In this document: one piece after another, positions 47,205 to 59,177 of the stretch
Layout of the letters: the number at the start of each line of letters is the position of its first letter
Position numbering within the stretch: position 1 is the first letter of the stretch
Origin: Shinisaurus crocodilurus
Taxonomy: Eukaryota; Chordata; Lepidosauria; Squamata; Shinisauridae
Direction: 5' to 3'
DNA: 64,000 nucleotides
NCBI GenBank assembly: GCA_021292165.1
Contig: CM037879.1
Location: 282,237,772-282,301,771 of the forward strand
Notes under the pieces: model-generated
The model's input: only the letters and a program-made list of their open reading frames with translations
Told to the model about the DNA's origin: nothing
Database searches by the model: none
Program-made: the position numbers and the translations under genes

Positions 47205-47769
47205 ACTCCCACACAAGTTGAGATGCAGGGAAAGGCCTCTGTCGCCCCTCTTTACCAGTATAGACAGCTACAGAGGCTCTGTCAGTTTTCTCCCCTTTAT
47301 GTACCTCACCTGTTCACTCCTATTTGCCTGCTTCTTGGCTTGAATGTGGGAGAAAGGAGCTGAAGGATATAATGTGTGGGCTACATTGGGCCTGTTCGGG
47401 CCATTAGGGGGGCATATTGAGTGTCAAGGCCACCAGCTGCCTATCGGTAAAATAGGCCCTTGCCTACAAGGCCTCATGCCATGTAAGCCAATTAATCTCC
47501 AAGACTATAACAGATTTTGAGAAAAATGCTAAAATAGCTAGTCTCCTGGAATGTATTTGCAAAGAAATACCTAATGCTCATATATACAGGAGGACACTGG
47601 AAATATGACTAGGCTGCATATCATGGGATCGGCTTCCAGATAGGTTAGGGTTCCTGCTGTAAATCCATTATCTGAAAGGTCTCCCATAACTTATTACAGG
47701 GGTGGAGTGGACACCCTGTTCCTGATTTAGGGGATAAATATTAAATATGGATAGCTTGTCCAGCATGAA

Positions 47770-47817
47770 CAGCAGAATAACTATGTAAGCCGCCTTGGGT
47801 TCCTTGCAGGAAAAAAG
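47770..47817 (+). mobile_element. Sauria-type SINE 3' end fragment
   Basis: taagccgccttgggttcctt followed by gcaggaaaaaagg. It is the same 3' end as the complete copy that follows directly. Confidence 0.78.
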
Positions 47818-48074
47818 GCCAGTGTGGCGTAGTGGTGAGAGTGTTGGACTGGGACCCGGGAGATCCGGGTTCTAGTCCCCGCTCGGCCATGAAACTCACT
47901 GGGTGACTTTGGGCCAGTCACTGCCTCTCAGCCTAACCTACCTCACAGGGTTGTTGTGAGGATAAAATTGAGAGGAGGATGAGGAGGATTATGTAAGTCG
48001 CCTTGAGTTTCTTGCAGGAAAAAAGGCGGGGTATAAATGTAATAAATAAAATAAATAAATAAATAAATAAATAT
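47818..48074 (+). mobile_element. Sauria-type SINE, full length
   Basis: tRNA-related head agtgtggcgtagtggtgaga with B-box-like gggttctagtcccc. The central part is tgggtgactttgggccagtc and ctacctcacagggttgttgt, and the tail is ttgcaggaaaaaaggcgggg then tataaatgtaataaataaa repeats. This SINE type is characteristic of squamate reptiles and is the main clue to the host group. Confidence 0.9.
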
Positions 48075-48357
48075 AACTGATCTCTCTATCATGGTCCTAG
48101 TGAGATAGGGAAAGGTGTGCAGGAGTGTCGTAGATAGAGTACAGTAAGATGGGTTTAATCCAAATAAATAAATCTGTTCTTTCATTCTTCTCTAGACAAT
48201 GGTGTGAAGATTAAATTTTTCAGGATGTGTTAACTTGAGTGCTTGACTCAGCAAATCTTGTCTGTGCACTCTAGGTGTTGTTGCTCTACTAGGGGAGTAG
48301 AAAGGAATTTTAATCTGTGGTCAGATTGGTTGTCTCTTGTGTTTTGCTGTTGTTCTT

Positions 48358-48384
48358 GCTGCTGCTGCTGCTGCTGCTGCTGCT
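48358..48384. repeat. (GCT)9 trinucleotide repeat
   Basis: Nine GCT/CTG units on the plus strand. In the CELF2 transcript sense this is (AGC/CAG)n, not CUG. It lies about 0.83 kb downstream, in plus coordinates 48358-49213, of the linker exon donor. Confidence 0.95.
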
Positions 48385-49199
48385 ACCTTATGGGCTGCAT
48401 AATGCAACTTCCTGCTTTGGCTTTATGGTTACATCTTACTAAACTTACTTTGTTATCCCTACAAGCTGGTTATGTTTCCTTTTGCTCTTTGCTTGCCACA
48501 CAGTATATGTTTGGTTTAATCTGAAACAGCACTCATCTCTTGTATGTGTTAAACTATTAGAAATATTGGGGATGTGGCCTATAGTTATAGTGATATACAA
48601 AAGCTGAAGCCCTGAATGCACATGTAGGATGGACTCATTAGATCATGGCCTATATTTTATTCTGACTCTTCACTTGACTTGTAATGTCTTGTGTAATTGT
48701 TTGCTGAAAGCCATAAATAAAACTACCACTTCTAGCAGAGGCATTCTTAGAAACCGTCCACAATAATTGTGTCCTGCTACAACTACTAGTAGTAGCTACT
48801 ACTAATAGTAGCAGTCTTCCTCCTCAGTTATCTCTTCAACTGAGAATTATCTGCTTTCATTATCTCCTGAACCAGAAGGAGATGCTTTTATGATAAGGTC
48901 TAATCTCAAGAATCCATTCTGGCTACTCAAGAGCAAGCCTAAAAATGTGTACATCCTGCAAGAAAAGGTACAATATTGTGAGGAAATAGCATTTGTATTG
49001 TAGGGCATTGAGATGCTTTAACCAGATAGGACCTGTTTAGGCCTTGGTACAGCAGATGCCTGGAATAGAACTTTGTCAATTTTACCAGTCATTTTGCACA
49101 TGTCTTTTTCATAGTAACATTCACTATATTATGACTGTTAGTGCTCCTACGGTGATTACAGGGAAATTGCTGGAGTGTCCACCACAGCAATAAATACTC

Positions 49200-49213
49200 A
49201 CTGTTTACGGTAC
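49200..49213 (-). promoter_or_regulatory. CELF2: Tandem 5' splice sites of the CELF2 linker exon
   Basis: In transcript sense the exon end reads CTAGCAG, then GTACCGTAAACA, then GTGAGTA. The first GT is at 49213-49212 (weaker consensus GTACCG). The second is at 49201-49200 (strong consensus GTGAGT). The 12-nt segment between them adds four codons, G-T-V-N with the shared first base. In CELF1 the comparable segment reads GTINS, from memory, so this choice looks ancestral to the paralogues. Confidence 0.8.
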
Positions 49214-49333
49214 CTGCTAGTGCATTAATATTATTCAATCCAACAGTGGCTCCAGCCAGTCCTTGTAGAGTCCCCAGAGAAGTCAAAGAATTCATGGCCG
49301 CCCCAGCTGTAGAATTTGCCGTTGATGCAGCCA
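49214..49333 (-). CDS. CELF2: CELF2 linker exon with tandem alternative donors
   Basis: This exon encodes the linker segment VAASTANSTAGAAMNSL, then a TSLGTLQGLAG stretch, TVGLNNINALA and a final G (first base of a split codon). The acceptor is the pyrimidine-rich CCTCCTTTAG before 49333. The proximal donor is GCAG/GTACCG after 49214, giving 120 nt. A second donor, ACA/GTGAGT after 49202, gives 132 nt and adds GTVN in frame. Residues before VAAST in an open frame to 49346 are intronic read-through. Compared with mammalian CELF2 as I remember it (STPNS), this copy has STANS, a single linker substitution. The next upstream exon, expected to end near ALTSP, was not found up to 64000, so the intron is longer than 14.6 kb. 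Confidence 0.94.
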
Positions 49334-49531
49334 CTAAAGGAGGCAAAAGAAGGACAAGTAAATGGAATGTACAGTTATTCAGGCACAGACCACCATAAAT
49401 GTCATGTAGAGCTGGTGAGAAACTACTTTGACCAAGAGCTCATGAAATTGGCCCAGTAATTTGAGGAGAAAGGGTTCCTTAAGATCCCCTCCCTCCACTT
49501 TGTTCCACTGATTCATTAGCTATTTATCAGC

Positions 49532-49612
49532 AGGTTTATTTGGGAGGAAGTCCCACTGAACTCAATGGGGCTTACTTCTTATTAGACATTCATAGGATTG
49601 CACTGCAAATCT
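49532..49612. mobile_element. MITE fragment
   Basis: gaagtcccactgaactcaat, ggggcttacttcttattaga and cattcataggattgcac form half of a palindromic element. Related ends are at 41312-41380 and 50487-50506. Confidence 0.6.
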
Positions 49613-50103
49613 CTAGTCCTCTTCCTCACCTCCAAATACAGTGTTGGACACCTTTTAAATCCTTGGGTCTGCCTTCGAATAAAGCATCTTTGGGATTTTG
49701 CAAGACATTCTTACTTATTTCTCCATTTTGTGGAAAAAATCAATGAATTGAAACAACCCATTTTGATGCGAGTGAAACAGCTTCAAAACAATCATTGTCA
49801 TTTTGAGCCAGCTACATCAGTGTACCTCACAATGAAAAACCACAAAATTCCTGCTACAAATATAAGAAAGCAGACAACCACTGGTGCTTGACTGGATGAG
49901 TTAGCCTTTGAAGATACCTAAAAAAGTATATAGTAGAATCCAAGGACCAAGTCATATGATACCCTCTTTCAGGACAAATGGATTTTTGGGGGGGGGGGAT
50001 TCGTAGTAGATATACAAGTGCATGCTACTTACAAATTGATCCTCCAAGATGAGAGAAAAGAGAGTAGTGAAAGATATAACTGCAATGCTTACTAATAAAG
50101 ATA

Positions 50104-50353
50104 CAGTAATACCTTGGATTGCAAGTAACTTGGTTTGAGAGTGTTTTGCAAGACAAGCAAATTTTTAAATATTTATTTAAAAAAATTTGACTTGATATAC
50201 AAGCGACGTCTTGCAATACAAGTACTGTAGTATGGCTTAAATTAAAAATCCCTGTACAATTTTTTTTGGGGGAATTTCGTTTTGATATAAGAGTGTTTTG
50301 GATTACAAACATGTTTCTGGAACGAATTATGCTCTCAATCCAAGGCATGACTG
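50104..50353. mobile_element. Tc1/mariner-type (Tigger-like) MITE
   Basis: The ends are the same as the copy at 7311 (cagtaataccttggattgca, ccaaggcatgactg) and it is flanked by TA at 50102-50103 and 50354-50355. The internal sequence is nearly identical apart from small indels. Confidence 0.85.
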
Positions 50354-51639
50354 TAAGTTGTCCTAACCTTCTCCTAGTCAGTGTCCTACCAGAGACCAGA
50401 AACAATTTGATGCTAGCCAAGATGGATAATAAAAGGAGCAGCTTCTTAATTCAGTGGATTGCAGCAGGACTTGCTTTCAGGCAAACATGCATAGGATTGC
50501 ACAGTAAATCCGTCTTGCATCCATTGGTTTTTGCCTTTTATCTCATGTATCTATTGTGGCCACTAGTGTCAGAACACTGTTATCATACTACATTGCATCA
50601 GTCTGAAGAAGGACAAATTTCCTCACTTAATCAGTATCATATAAAAACACACAGATCAATTCCACAAACCGGACACTGAAATCACTGCCTGGGCTGGTAG
50701 CGGAACTTGTTAGCTGTCCTTGTAACAACTGACTATGTCCACTCTACTGGTTTAGTAGTTGACATATTGCTCAGAATACTAATAAGGCATACTGCAAGTA
50801 CCATGAATTTTTAAAGGTGGTTGAATAGGGACTGTTGCCTACACTTTCAGTGCACATGAAAAGAAGAGCGAGGTTATTAACTTTCATAGGATGTGCTGTA
50901 TATATGTTAGGAGGAGCTTATTTCGATGCTGACATGGCAAACCATTAACTGTCAGACTGTCTGGTTTACGAAAATCTATTAGATACTGGGAAAAAATATT
51001 ACAAATTGCTGCCTTCCAGAACTCCCACTACAACAAATCAAACAGATACTGAAACTCTGTGGTTCTGAATTGAATAATCTCACAGCAGTGCTTAATAAAC
51101 AGCTGGTAGTTGTCCCTGGGTTCTTAGAAAACTTGATGTACCGACACTGTAACACTGTTAGGCAGCTTTTTTTCATGCTGCCGTCCCATCGCTGGTTAGC
51201 CTAATCGTTAGAGAAGATGAAATATATAACATTCACACATCCAGGGGTTTTGCCTTCAGGAATTCTACATTGGCAGCACTTTGTCTTGGTCACAGCAAAT
51301 TGATTATTCTTCAGTTTTGTGCTGGGAATATTATTGCTGTGATATAAATTTGGATATTAATATGCTACAAGGGTAGCATTCAGGAGGCTAGTTAGTACTG
51401 AAGCAATGAATAAATCATGATTCCATGATCTGTGTATGTTCAAGGAAGGCGCATGCTGGTTACTGCAAGCTAACAGCTAGGCTAGAATCCTTCACCCTGA
51501 CATGCTAGTCTTCTGTGTGCAGGGATTTTTTTTTGTTTTCCTGTATAGGGGATCATTTCATCATTCACCCGCCCCCCGGCCCCCCCCCCCAGACACACCA
51601 CCTGCAGTCTGAAGTGGCACAGCCCGGACACAAATAGCC

Positions 51640-51785
51640 ACATCAGCCTTGTGAGTTAGGTTAGGCTGATAGTGACTTACCTGAAGATCACCCAGTGAGC
51701 TTCATGGTTGAATGTGGATTTGAACCCAAGTCTCCCTAATTTAAGTACAACACTTGATCCATTACACATCACACTTGGCTCATAT
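51640..51785 (-). mobile_element. Sauria-type SINE, partial
   Basis: Reverse of the 47818 copy: ttgtgagttaggttaggctg, gatcacccagtgagcttcat and the tRNA head gatttgaacccaagtctccc. The 3' tail is missing. Confidence 0.78.
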
Positions 51786-52260
51786 AGCTGCTCTCCAGAG
51801 ACATTAACAACCACTTAGTGTCTGAAATCCCCATGAGCTCTGATTATTCCATGGTAATAGCCACACTTCTGAGTTTTAATAGATTCAGGGGAGTTTTTTT
51901 GTTTTTTTTAATTCTTTGAAAGGTCTTAAAATGTGGAGGGGGAAATTAATCTCTTTGCCAAAGGTGAATAGAGGAGGCCATTCAAAAGAGCTTATCAGCC
52001 CAACCAGTGAGCATGACTGACTGGCATGAAGCTCCCCTGCCCTTTGCAGGAATCTTTCTTCAGCCAATCGTAACATTTTCATCATTCAAATTGGTGGCAA
52101 TATATATTACTGTGTGTTACTTTGCAGTTGGTTGTTGCATTATTTCCAGTATCTATTAATTTGAGTGGGGAAAGTACATGGCTAATGTCTGCTTTCTAGC
52201 TTGCATTAACAGCATGCCAAAGTAACAAAACAGCATATTTCTGGAGATCTTTCACTAGGT

Positions 52261-52381
52261 CATGAGTAGGAAACATGTTGGACTATACATTCCATCATCC
52301 CTGACTACTGGCCATGCTGGCTGGAGCTGATGGGAGTTGGAGTCCAGCAACATCTAGAAGGCCACGGATTCCCCACCCCTG
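52261..52381. mobile_element. hAT-like MITE
   Basis: Left end catgagtaggaaacatg and right end attccccacccctg, with the gatgggagttggagtcc arm. Flanked by cactaggt and cactaagt (7 of 8 identical). Same family as 9151. Confidence 0.8.
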
Positions 52382-52429
52382 CACTAAGTACAAGCTTTCT
52401 GGAATGTTGCATTATGCATCAAATGGAGT

Positions 52430-52560
52430 GTGAGAAGAGCCTTGCTAGATCAGGTGAAGAGTCCCTCATCCTGTTTCCAACAGTGGCAAGACATGTGCTT
52501 ACAAGAAGCCTATAAGCAACAGTTTTCTCCCCCTGTTTGCCGCCAGCATCTGGTATTCAG
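52430..52560 (-). mobile_element. CR1 LINE tail fragment (degraded)
   Basis: gagaagagccttgctagatc and catcctgtttccaacagtgg are a diverged version of the CR1 3' end seen at 52689. Confidence 0.6.
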
Positions 52561-52688
52561 ACACTATGTAGATCAAGGGGGGGGGCAGGGGACGGACGAT
52601 GTAGATAGGTACCTGCTTAGTTTTCAAAGGCCTCCACCAAGGAAACTGTCTTCTGTGAGACAGACTCCAATTGGCAGGGGGGAAGGTT

Positions 52689-52940
52689 ATAAGAACATAA
52701 GAAGAGCCCTGCTGGACCAGACCAAGGGTCCATCTAGTCCAGCATTCTGTTCACACAGTGGCCAACCAGCTGCCCACGGGAAACCTGCAAGCAGGACATG
52801 AGTGCAACAGCACCCTCCTGCCCATGTTTCCCAGCAATGGCTCTACATAGGCATCCTGCCTCTGATACTGGAGGTAGCATATAGCCAATCAAGACCCCAC
52901 ACCCTACTATTATCCCCAGCATAAATTATTGGAAGGAAAC
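52689..52940 (-). mobile_element. CR1 LINE 3' end
   Basis: ataagaacataagaagagcc, then ggtccatctagtccagcatt, ccaaccagctgcccacggga and cctgcctctgatactggagg. It is the reverse of the tail at 10560-10856. Confidence 0.85.
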
Positions 52941-53764
52941 CCTGCTCCCTTCCATCCAGTGCAGAGCACAGAGATAGAAAATATGCAAGCCCTCTTTTCA
53001 CACCTCCCATCCCAATGATGGGTATTTTGCTAGTTTAAAAAAAAAAAAAAAAAAAGCTGGCTTGGGGTGCTGCCGCTAACAACAACACATAGGTGTCCAA
53101 GCAACATGTACAACCACATTCATGATGGCAACCACGATAGCTATGGAAGTTTACCCTTCAACATTTTACAGATGAAATGGGACACCCTTGAAATATCCCT
53201 CTTGCCATGCCTTGCCAAAGACCATCGCCCGAGTCCTGTCCCCCATTATGCATTTCTGAAGGCAGTACTCTGCTGACTGTATGCTGCCTTCATTTTTGCA
53301 CTTTGAAGCGGCCTCATACCCGTCTGCATCTCCAAGGTTGCTTTTGTGACCACGGAGAAGGGGTTTGGGGGGGGGAGGGGAGGAGACTGGCACCACCAAG
53401 AAATGAGGTATCTTGGTGGCACCTCACCCTCTTTCCCTCCTGTTCTGACAGCCAAAATTTGCCTCTGCGCTCCTCCTGCCCTGCACAGGGATGCCCATAA
53501 TCCTCCAAGTCTGGAGGGTTATGGGCATTCCCATAGGATTGTGCCCTTAAATACCTAGTGTGCAGATGATCCCAACTTTCTTTTTTTCACCTTCAAGTAA
53601 GTGTTTTGAGCCAGATCAGGACCCGCACACACGGGGTAACAGAGATTTAAAACTTCCCACCCAGCTCTTTCTCCACCCCCCCCCCTTAAATTTGACTGTC
53701 CTGCATGGGGGGCTAAAAAGAAAAACCGTCCAACAACTTCCACCTGTGTCAATTTATGTATTTA

Positions 53765-53848
53765 ACGTAGCGTGTAGTTTAGCCCCTGAATCTGGGAGCT
53801 TCTGTATGCGGAGCATATGCTCTACCACTGAGTTATGCCCCTTCCCCA
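53765..53848 (-). mobile_element. tRNA-type SINE head fragment
   Basis: In minus sense: ggggcataactcagtggtag, agcatatgctccgcatacag and agctcccagattcagg. It matches the head of the SINE at 3953. Confidence 0.75.
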
Positions 53849-55439
53849 GAATAAAACCCGGCAGCCGCAGTGCGTGAAAGGAGTGGGTGGGTGGGGGGAG
53901 GCTGTGCACTGCATGGTGTGCCTTCATGTTCATGTATCCCCCATGGCAGAAGCACGACATATAGGGAAGGCCTCTGCACTCTGCATAGCAAATGGGTGAA
54001 AACTGCTAGAAGCAAAAACAAAAAAACTGACCGTCTGCTAGAAAGGTCCTCACTCTCACTTCATCTTCCAGGCAGGTATTTGTCAGTTTAGGGGATAAGG
54101 GCAGGTAAAGAAGCCCTTTTTGGTTGCAAGACAACTGCAGCAGGTTCCCAAATGCTGAAATAAAAACAGGGACAGAAGAAAATGTCCAATATTGGCTGCC
54201 CAGTCCCCCCAAATGGCCAGTAATCTGATGGGTCACCTCTACCTTACCTGAAGATTAGATTTGTAATGGCTAACAGTGACTGATATAATGATCCTTTGTG
54301 ATCGCATTAAAAAAAAAAAAAATCAAGCTAGGTTACTTGCCTCCACAGCATCTGATGTGAATTGGTTCCATGTGTCAACTTGCACATTAAATGAAAAAGT
54401 GCTTCCTTCACTTACATTTGTCTTGGGACATTCTACTCAAAGTAAGAAAAGTGTTGCTAACCTTATCGGGCAGACTCCCTCCGGTTCCGAGCTGGCATAC
54501 TGTAAATAACTGATATCCCTATATACACTGCAGTGCCTTTCTAAGCACTCGAGTTAATTAGCATTTGAGGGATTAGATATCCTTTCATATGCCACGAAAC
54601 ATCTAGGCCCACAAAAATGCAAGAATCTCTTCTTCTTTTTTGGACACCAACTAATTGCGTGAACTGGGAGACCCAGCACTTGTGGTTGCAATAAACCACT
54701 TATTATTAAAACTCCTTGAGGTGTGCAGTTTTATTAAGCTTTAAATTAATTCTGACTACTTGGAACTCATAGTCTGCTCCTGGTCAGTGCTTCTTGTAAA
54801 TCGCTGAGGTATACGAGGTAGCATGTCTACCCTGTGTGCGGCCAAGTTGACAGCAGCACTTGATAACTCCATGGCAGAAAAGAACCCAAACAAGCCGGCA
54901 ATATAGCTGCGGTCTGGATTGTATGTGCAGCTTGTGCTTATAGTCTCTCTCTGGGGCCTGTGTGTCTATGTAATTGCAGACCTGGAGGGAATATGCCATA
55001 TGGATCTGAGATGGGGCTGGGCTGGGCCCAGAATATGGTTCTGCTTCCAGATCCCTTAAACACCCCCCTCCCCGCGCCATCCTCACAATCTTTATTGTAG
55101 AAAGGAAGAACCACTGGTAGCCATACTCTGCAGCATTTCCCTGTGGAAAATAGGGACATGCTTGCAACATCCCTATCTCATATCAGAGATTATCCCAAAA
55201 CCCTTCCCCACAATGCACACTCTATTTCACATGGCTGATGTACATCCCCAACACACACACATACAATTGCACATTGCTAGTGTATGCTGTATTCATGGCT
55301 ATTGCACATAGCTACTGCACACTGCGATTGTATGCTGTATTAATCTACTCTGCAGAGGCGTGTCCTGCAGTGATTTAAAAGCCAAACACATTTGTTGTTA
55401 AAATATATATTAGAAAGACTCAAAAGTCTGTTCTGTATG

Positions 55440-55765
55440 ATCCTGACTATCCACTGAGGTCAGCAGGAGAAGCCCTTCTGCGTATACCACCAGCAGCTGA
55501 CGTTGATGGGAGAGATGGAAAGAGCCTTCTCTGTTGTGGTGGCGAGGAACTGGAACTCCCTGTTTTGTACCCTATTGCCTTATTTTTAAATATCCCCTAA
55601 AATAGGAGCGGGCAGAAGGTAGATCGGGATCTGCTGGGTAGTTTGCAGTTGCTTGGAAAGGATTTCTGCCTCCCAATCAGTCTAACTGCCTGGCTTTGTG
55701 AACTGCACAGGGTGCCTTGGCTATTGGGGGCGGTATAGAAATGTAATAAATAAATATAAATTAAT
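55440..55765 (+). mobile_element. L2-like LINE 3' end with a small insertion
   Basis: agagccttctctgttgtggt matches the L2 segment encoding RAFSVV. The tail gggcggtatagaaatgtaataaa matches reptile L2 ends. A segment at about 55605-55690 (gagcgggcagaaggtagatc) is foreign and resembles an end seen at 56160-56210. Confidence 0.65.
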
Positions 55766-55804
55766 AACAGAAACAACAAGTAAAAAAATGTTCCCCTCTC
55801 CTAA

Positions 55805-55955
55805 ATTAAAGCCACAATTCTATGCAAGTTTAGACAGAAAGAAGGCCTGCAACTCCCAATGTGCCCCAACCAGCTGTGCTATCTTGGCTAGGGCATGCTG
55901 GGAGTTGTAGGCCTTTTTTGCTGGCCGAACTTGCATAGGATTGCACCTTAAGTCG
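55805..55955. mobile_element. Inverted-repeat MITE, possible TTAA target
   Basis: Left arm cacaattctatgcaagttta, ggcctgcaactccca. Right arm tgggagttgtaggcctttttt, aacttgcataggattgcacc. TTAA is found just outside both ends, which would fit a piggyBac-type element. Confidence 0.65.
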
Positions 55956-56452
55956 CTGGAAAAGAACACTTGGGGGAAGATCAGGAGTGGATTTGTGTGT
56001 GAAAGAACTTGTGAGCTTGATTCTGGTACTAATCAGAATTCTTGGCCGGAGCATGAGCTCAGAGGCACACTATTTCTTAATTCTTGGTTTATATTCATCT
56101 GCCTGAGCCATTATTTCGCCCTGGGCTCCAGTTGGTGGGCCTCAGGTTTAAGTAATAAAACAAAGTAGATCCTGCCAGCCTGAAGTTTGCCCACCCCTGC
56201 CCTAAAACTATATTCACATTCTGATTAGTATTGCTACTGTTTATATAAATGACTATTCCCAACATTCCATCACATTCTAGCGTGACCAAGAGACAGGACC
56301 CAGGGTAGGGTAATGCAGATAGGAGTCAGTTTAATAGCAAGATTTCGGACCAAGCTAGATGTGACAGGGGAGTGTTCAAGATCTCTCTTTCTTTCTTTTT
56401 TTTTAAGTTCAGAGCAGCCATGTCCGTTCGTACATCTGTGTTTCCCCTACAA

Positions 56453-56793
56453 CAGGGGTGCAGAACCCGAGGTCCCAGAGCCAAGTCAGAGGGGGTCCCA
56501 ATCTGGCCCTCCAGGGGGACCTCCAGAAGGCCCCACCCCTTCCTCTGGCCCTACCAGTCATTTGGTGGTGGTTCCCCGGCTTCCGTGCAGCTTTTTCCCT
56601 GTTCTAAAAGGTTGAAATGCCTCTCCTAAGACTTAATTACTGGCAGTATGAGCTTTAAGCTAAAATAAGCTGGTATTTAGGGGAGAGGGGTCCCACCCCT
56701 TTTGTCTTCGGCCATGCCCACCACTGGAACGTAGCCCTCAAGAGCACTGAAATTGAGTTTGACCCTTGGTCTGGAAGAGGTTTTGCACCCCTA
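56453..56793. mobile_element. hAT-like non-autonomous element with perfect TSD
   Basis: It starts caggggtgcagaaccc and ends ggttttgcacccct(a), with inverted ends. The 8-bp duplication ccctacaa is perfect at 56445-56452 and 56794-56801. The interior is non-coding. Confidence 0.88.
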
Positions 56794-58049
56794 CCCTACA
56801 ATGTAACAGAAGTTTGGAGAGGGTAGGATTTTGAATGGAATTTGAAATTTAAAATGAAATGGGGAGAAAGGGAGAACTGCCCTCCCCCGCCCCACACACA
56901 ATACATACACAACTGCGTTCAACTTTTAAAAGCCATAGGAGATCCTGGTCATTGTGTTCTGATCACACAACATCAAAAGACATATCATATAGATGATAAA
57001 ATCTTGAAAAGTTATTTTTACTTTTCTTGCCTCTTCAAAACAGCTTGAATTAGGCAAGTCTACCCCACAATTTTCAGATATATTTATATCACTACGTACA
57101 AAAAAAAGTCACTTATTGTGAAAATCTAGAGGAATAAGATGCAGCCTTGAAAAAGTGCTATTTTCCAAGATGAACTATCTAAGTTGATTCATTTAGAAAA
57201 CTGTCATACAGGTACAGCTATTTTTGGATCATTTTTGGGAAGCAAATTATAGATAGCACAGTGGGTGTACTGGCCTATAACAAAATGTCACTGTGGCAGA
57301 CTTGAACTGCCTATTGGAGAGATGCGTATTGTGCTGAAGCGAACAAATAAAGAAAAAGCTTTTAGAGGGTGTCGGTCTTAGACATTTGTGATGCTTCTCT
57401 GCTGAAGCATCCTACATTTTCTATAAAAATGGCTCAAGTTTCAAACAATTGTGTTATAAACGTGAATGCTTTTACCTAACAAAGGCAACCTTTTGTGCTA
57501 TGGATAACATAATGAATAACCCATAAATCATTTAACTGCATCCCAAGGGTGAAGAACAGAAATTCTATCCTTGCAAATAGATTTTTGAACAGACAAACTG
57601 GTCAAGAATGCCAGAGACAATCCACTGCATTTGTCTGGTAGATCAAGTAAATTAATTGTAGCAAAACAGGCAACAGCTGCTTTTATTAATGTTACACAAA
57701 GGTTTAAAGAATAGTTGCCAAGCAAATTAGGCACTTAAAGGGGAAAAAAAGCTCTGTGAATTCAAGCCCTATGCTGGGATGGTACCTCTAATCATCAGCA
57801 TGACTTGAATATGATGGACATTTCCTTGGCAGAAGTAGGAAATGCTGATAAACCTACGTTAGTCCTGGTGTTAGCATATTTTTCTAGGAAAAGCAGCTGA
57901 TCCCACAGCTGGTCTAAAACATTTTGGTACGTGAGGCAGAACATCCAAAAGGAAAATCCCTCCAACTGATTATCATGGGGCACACCCCATTCGCAAGTTC
58001 TGCACAAGCCCCATTTGACTTGACAGGTGCTATGCTCTTGCTCAGCACC

Positions 58050-58830
58050 TGTTTTTATTATTTTATTTACTTACTGTATTTCTATACTACCTTTCTGAAA
58101 CCAAGCTGGTTTAGAAAAAAATCAGAACACAAAAACTATATTCAAATAAAAACATTAAAAACACACAAATATATGGAATCGATTATTAGACTATGTATTA
58201 ATAAAGGGGAAGGAGAGTTTGCTTTGTCAGGATATGTTATATTTTTGGAATGTGGAATGCAATTGATTAAGGGGATGGATGTATATTAGTTGGTCCCTAG
58301 GCGGTGGGGTGTGTGTGCACCTTATGATTTATTTTAGTTGTATATTTGTGTTTTATAGTTTTGTATGTAGTTTATAATAACTAAATAAAATTTATTTAAA
58401 AAAAAAATAAAAACACTCTTAAAAAGCCAGAATAACCAGAACAACAATTTAAAAGGCCAAGTTAAAAAGATGTGTTTTGCCCTCCTTTCTGAATGCAGAG
58501 AGAGTGGGGAGCAGTCACAACTCCAAATGGAGTGCATTCCAGAATTAGAGAGCAAGACAGGAAGAAGCCCTTTCCAAGTGGGCCTCTGTAAGTGGGGGTG
58601 TCTTCAAAGGAGTCTCCGCTGCTGATCTTCTGCTAACTGAGCAGGTTCATATTGAGATGGGGGATCCCTCAGATAGCCAAGCCATTTAGAGCTGTGAAGG
58701 TTAAAGCCAACACCTTGAACTGAGCCCAGAAAACAGTTGGCAACCAGTGCAGATCTTCAGTATTGGGGTGATATCATATCACGGTATCATGCACCAGTTA
58801 GCAGACGACCTGCTGCATTTTGAGGGACCT
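58050..58830. mobile_element. Composite old repeat with a poly-A retroinsertion
   Basis: The outer sequence (aaaaagatgtgttttgccct, ggagtgcattccagaattag, ccttgaactgagcccagaaa) matches a medium-copy reptile repeat that I recognise by pattern but cannot name. It is interrupted at about 58165-58410 by a segment ending aataaaatttatttaaaaaaa, which looks like a LINE-1-type 3' end. ataaaaaca(c/t) occurs on both sides. Confidence 0.45.
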
Positions 58831-59177
58831 CTCTCTCTCTCTCTCTCCCCGTGTGAGAGCATTTTTGAGCTGAGGTGTTCTTGTTCTAAATTTTATTCTA
58901 GCTTCTTCTCTTTCTATCATTTTTTCCCCATCTGTCCATTAAGTATTTTTTGTATTTTGAGCTGCTTAGGGGACAGGGGGGGGGTGATGAATAAGTAAAT
59001 GAATTCATAACATTGGTTGGGAATCAAAGGGCTATGGCCCAAGTCTGACATCAGCACCTGGCATAGTGGGTCAAATGGAGGACCTACTGCTACTTACACT
59101 GGCCTCCCTTAGAAAAAAAAGTTTATTAATTTAAAAAATAAATGGCCTGCTATTTTGGAGAGAAGTATTGGATAAGG

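Noticed and set aside
47821..47890. tRNA-like sequence with a B box
   Set aside because: It is the head of a Sauria-type SINE, followed by the SINE body and tail, not a tRNA gene.
49334..49346. Apparent start MPPL before the CELF2 VAAST segment
   Set aside because: The codon is TTG, and the bases form the polypyrimidine tract and AG of the splice acceptor. The protein is joined from an upstream exon outside the window.
54006..54245. Exon-like stretch on the minus strand (acceptor-like ttttatttcag, donor-like cttcag/gtaagg)
   Set aside because: The translation does not resemble CELF2 or any family I know, and the expected upstream CELF2 exon has a different sequence. It is probably chance.
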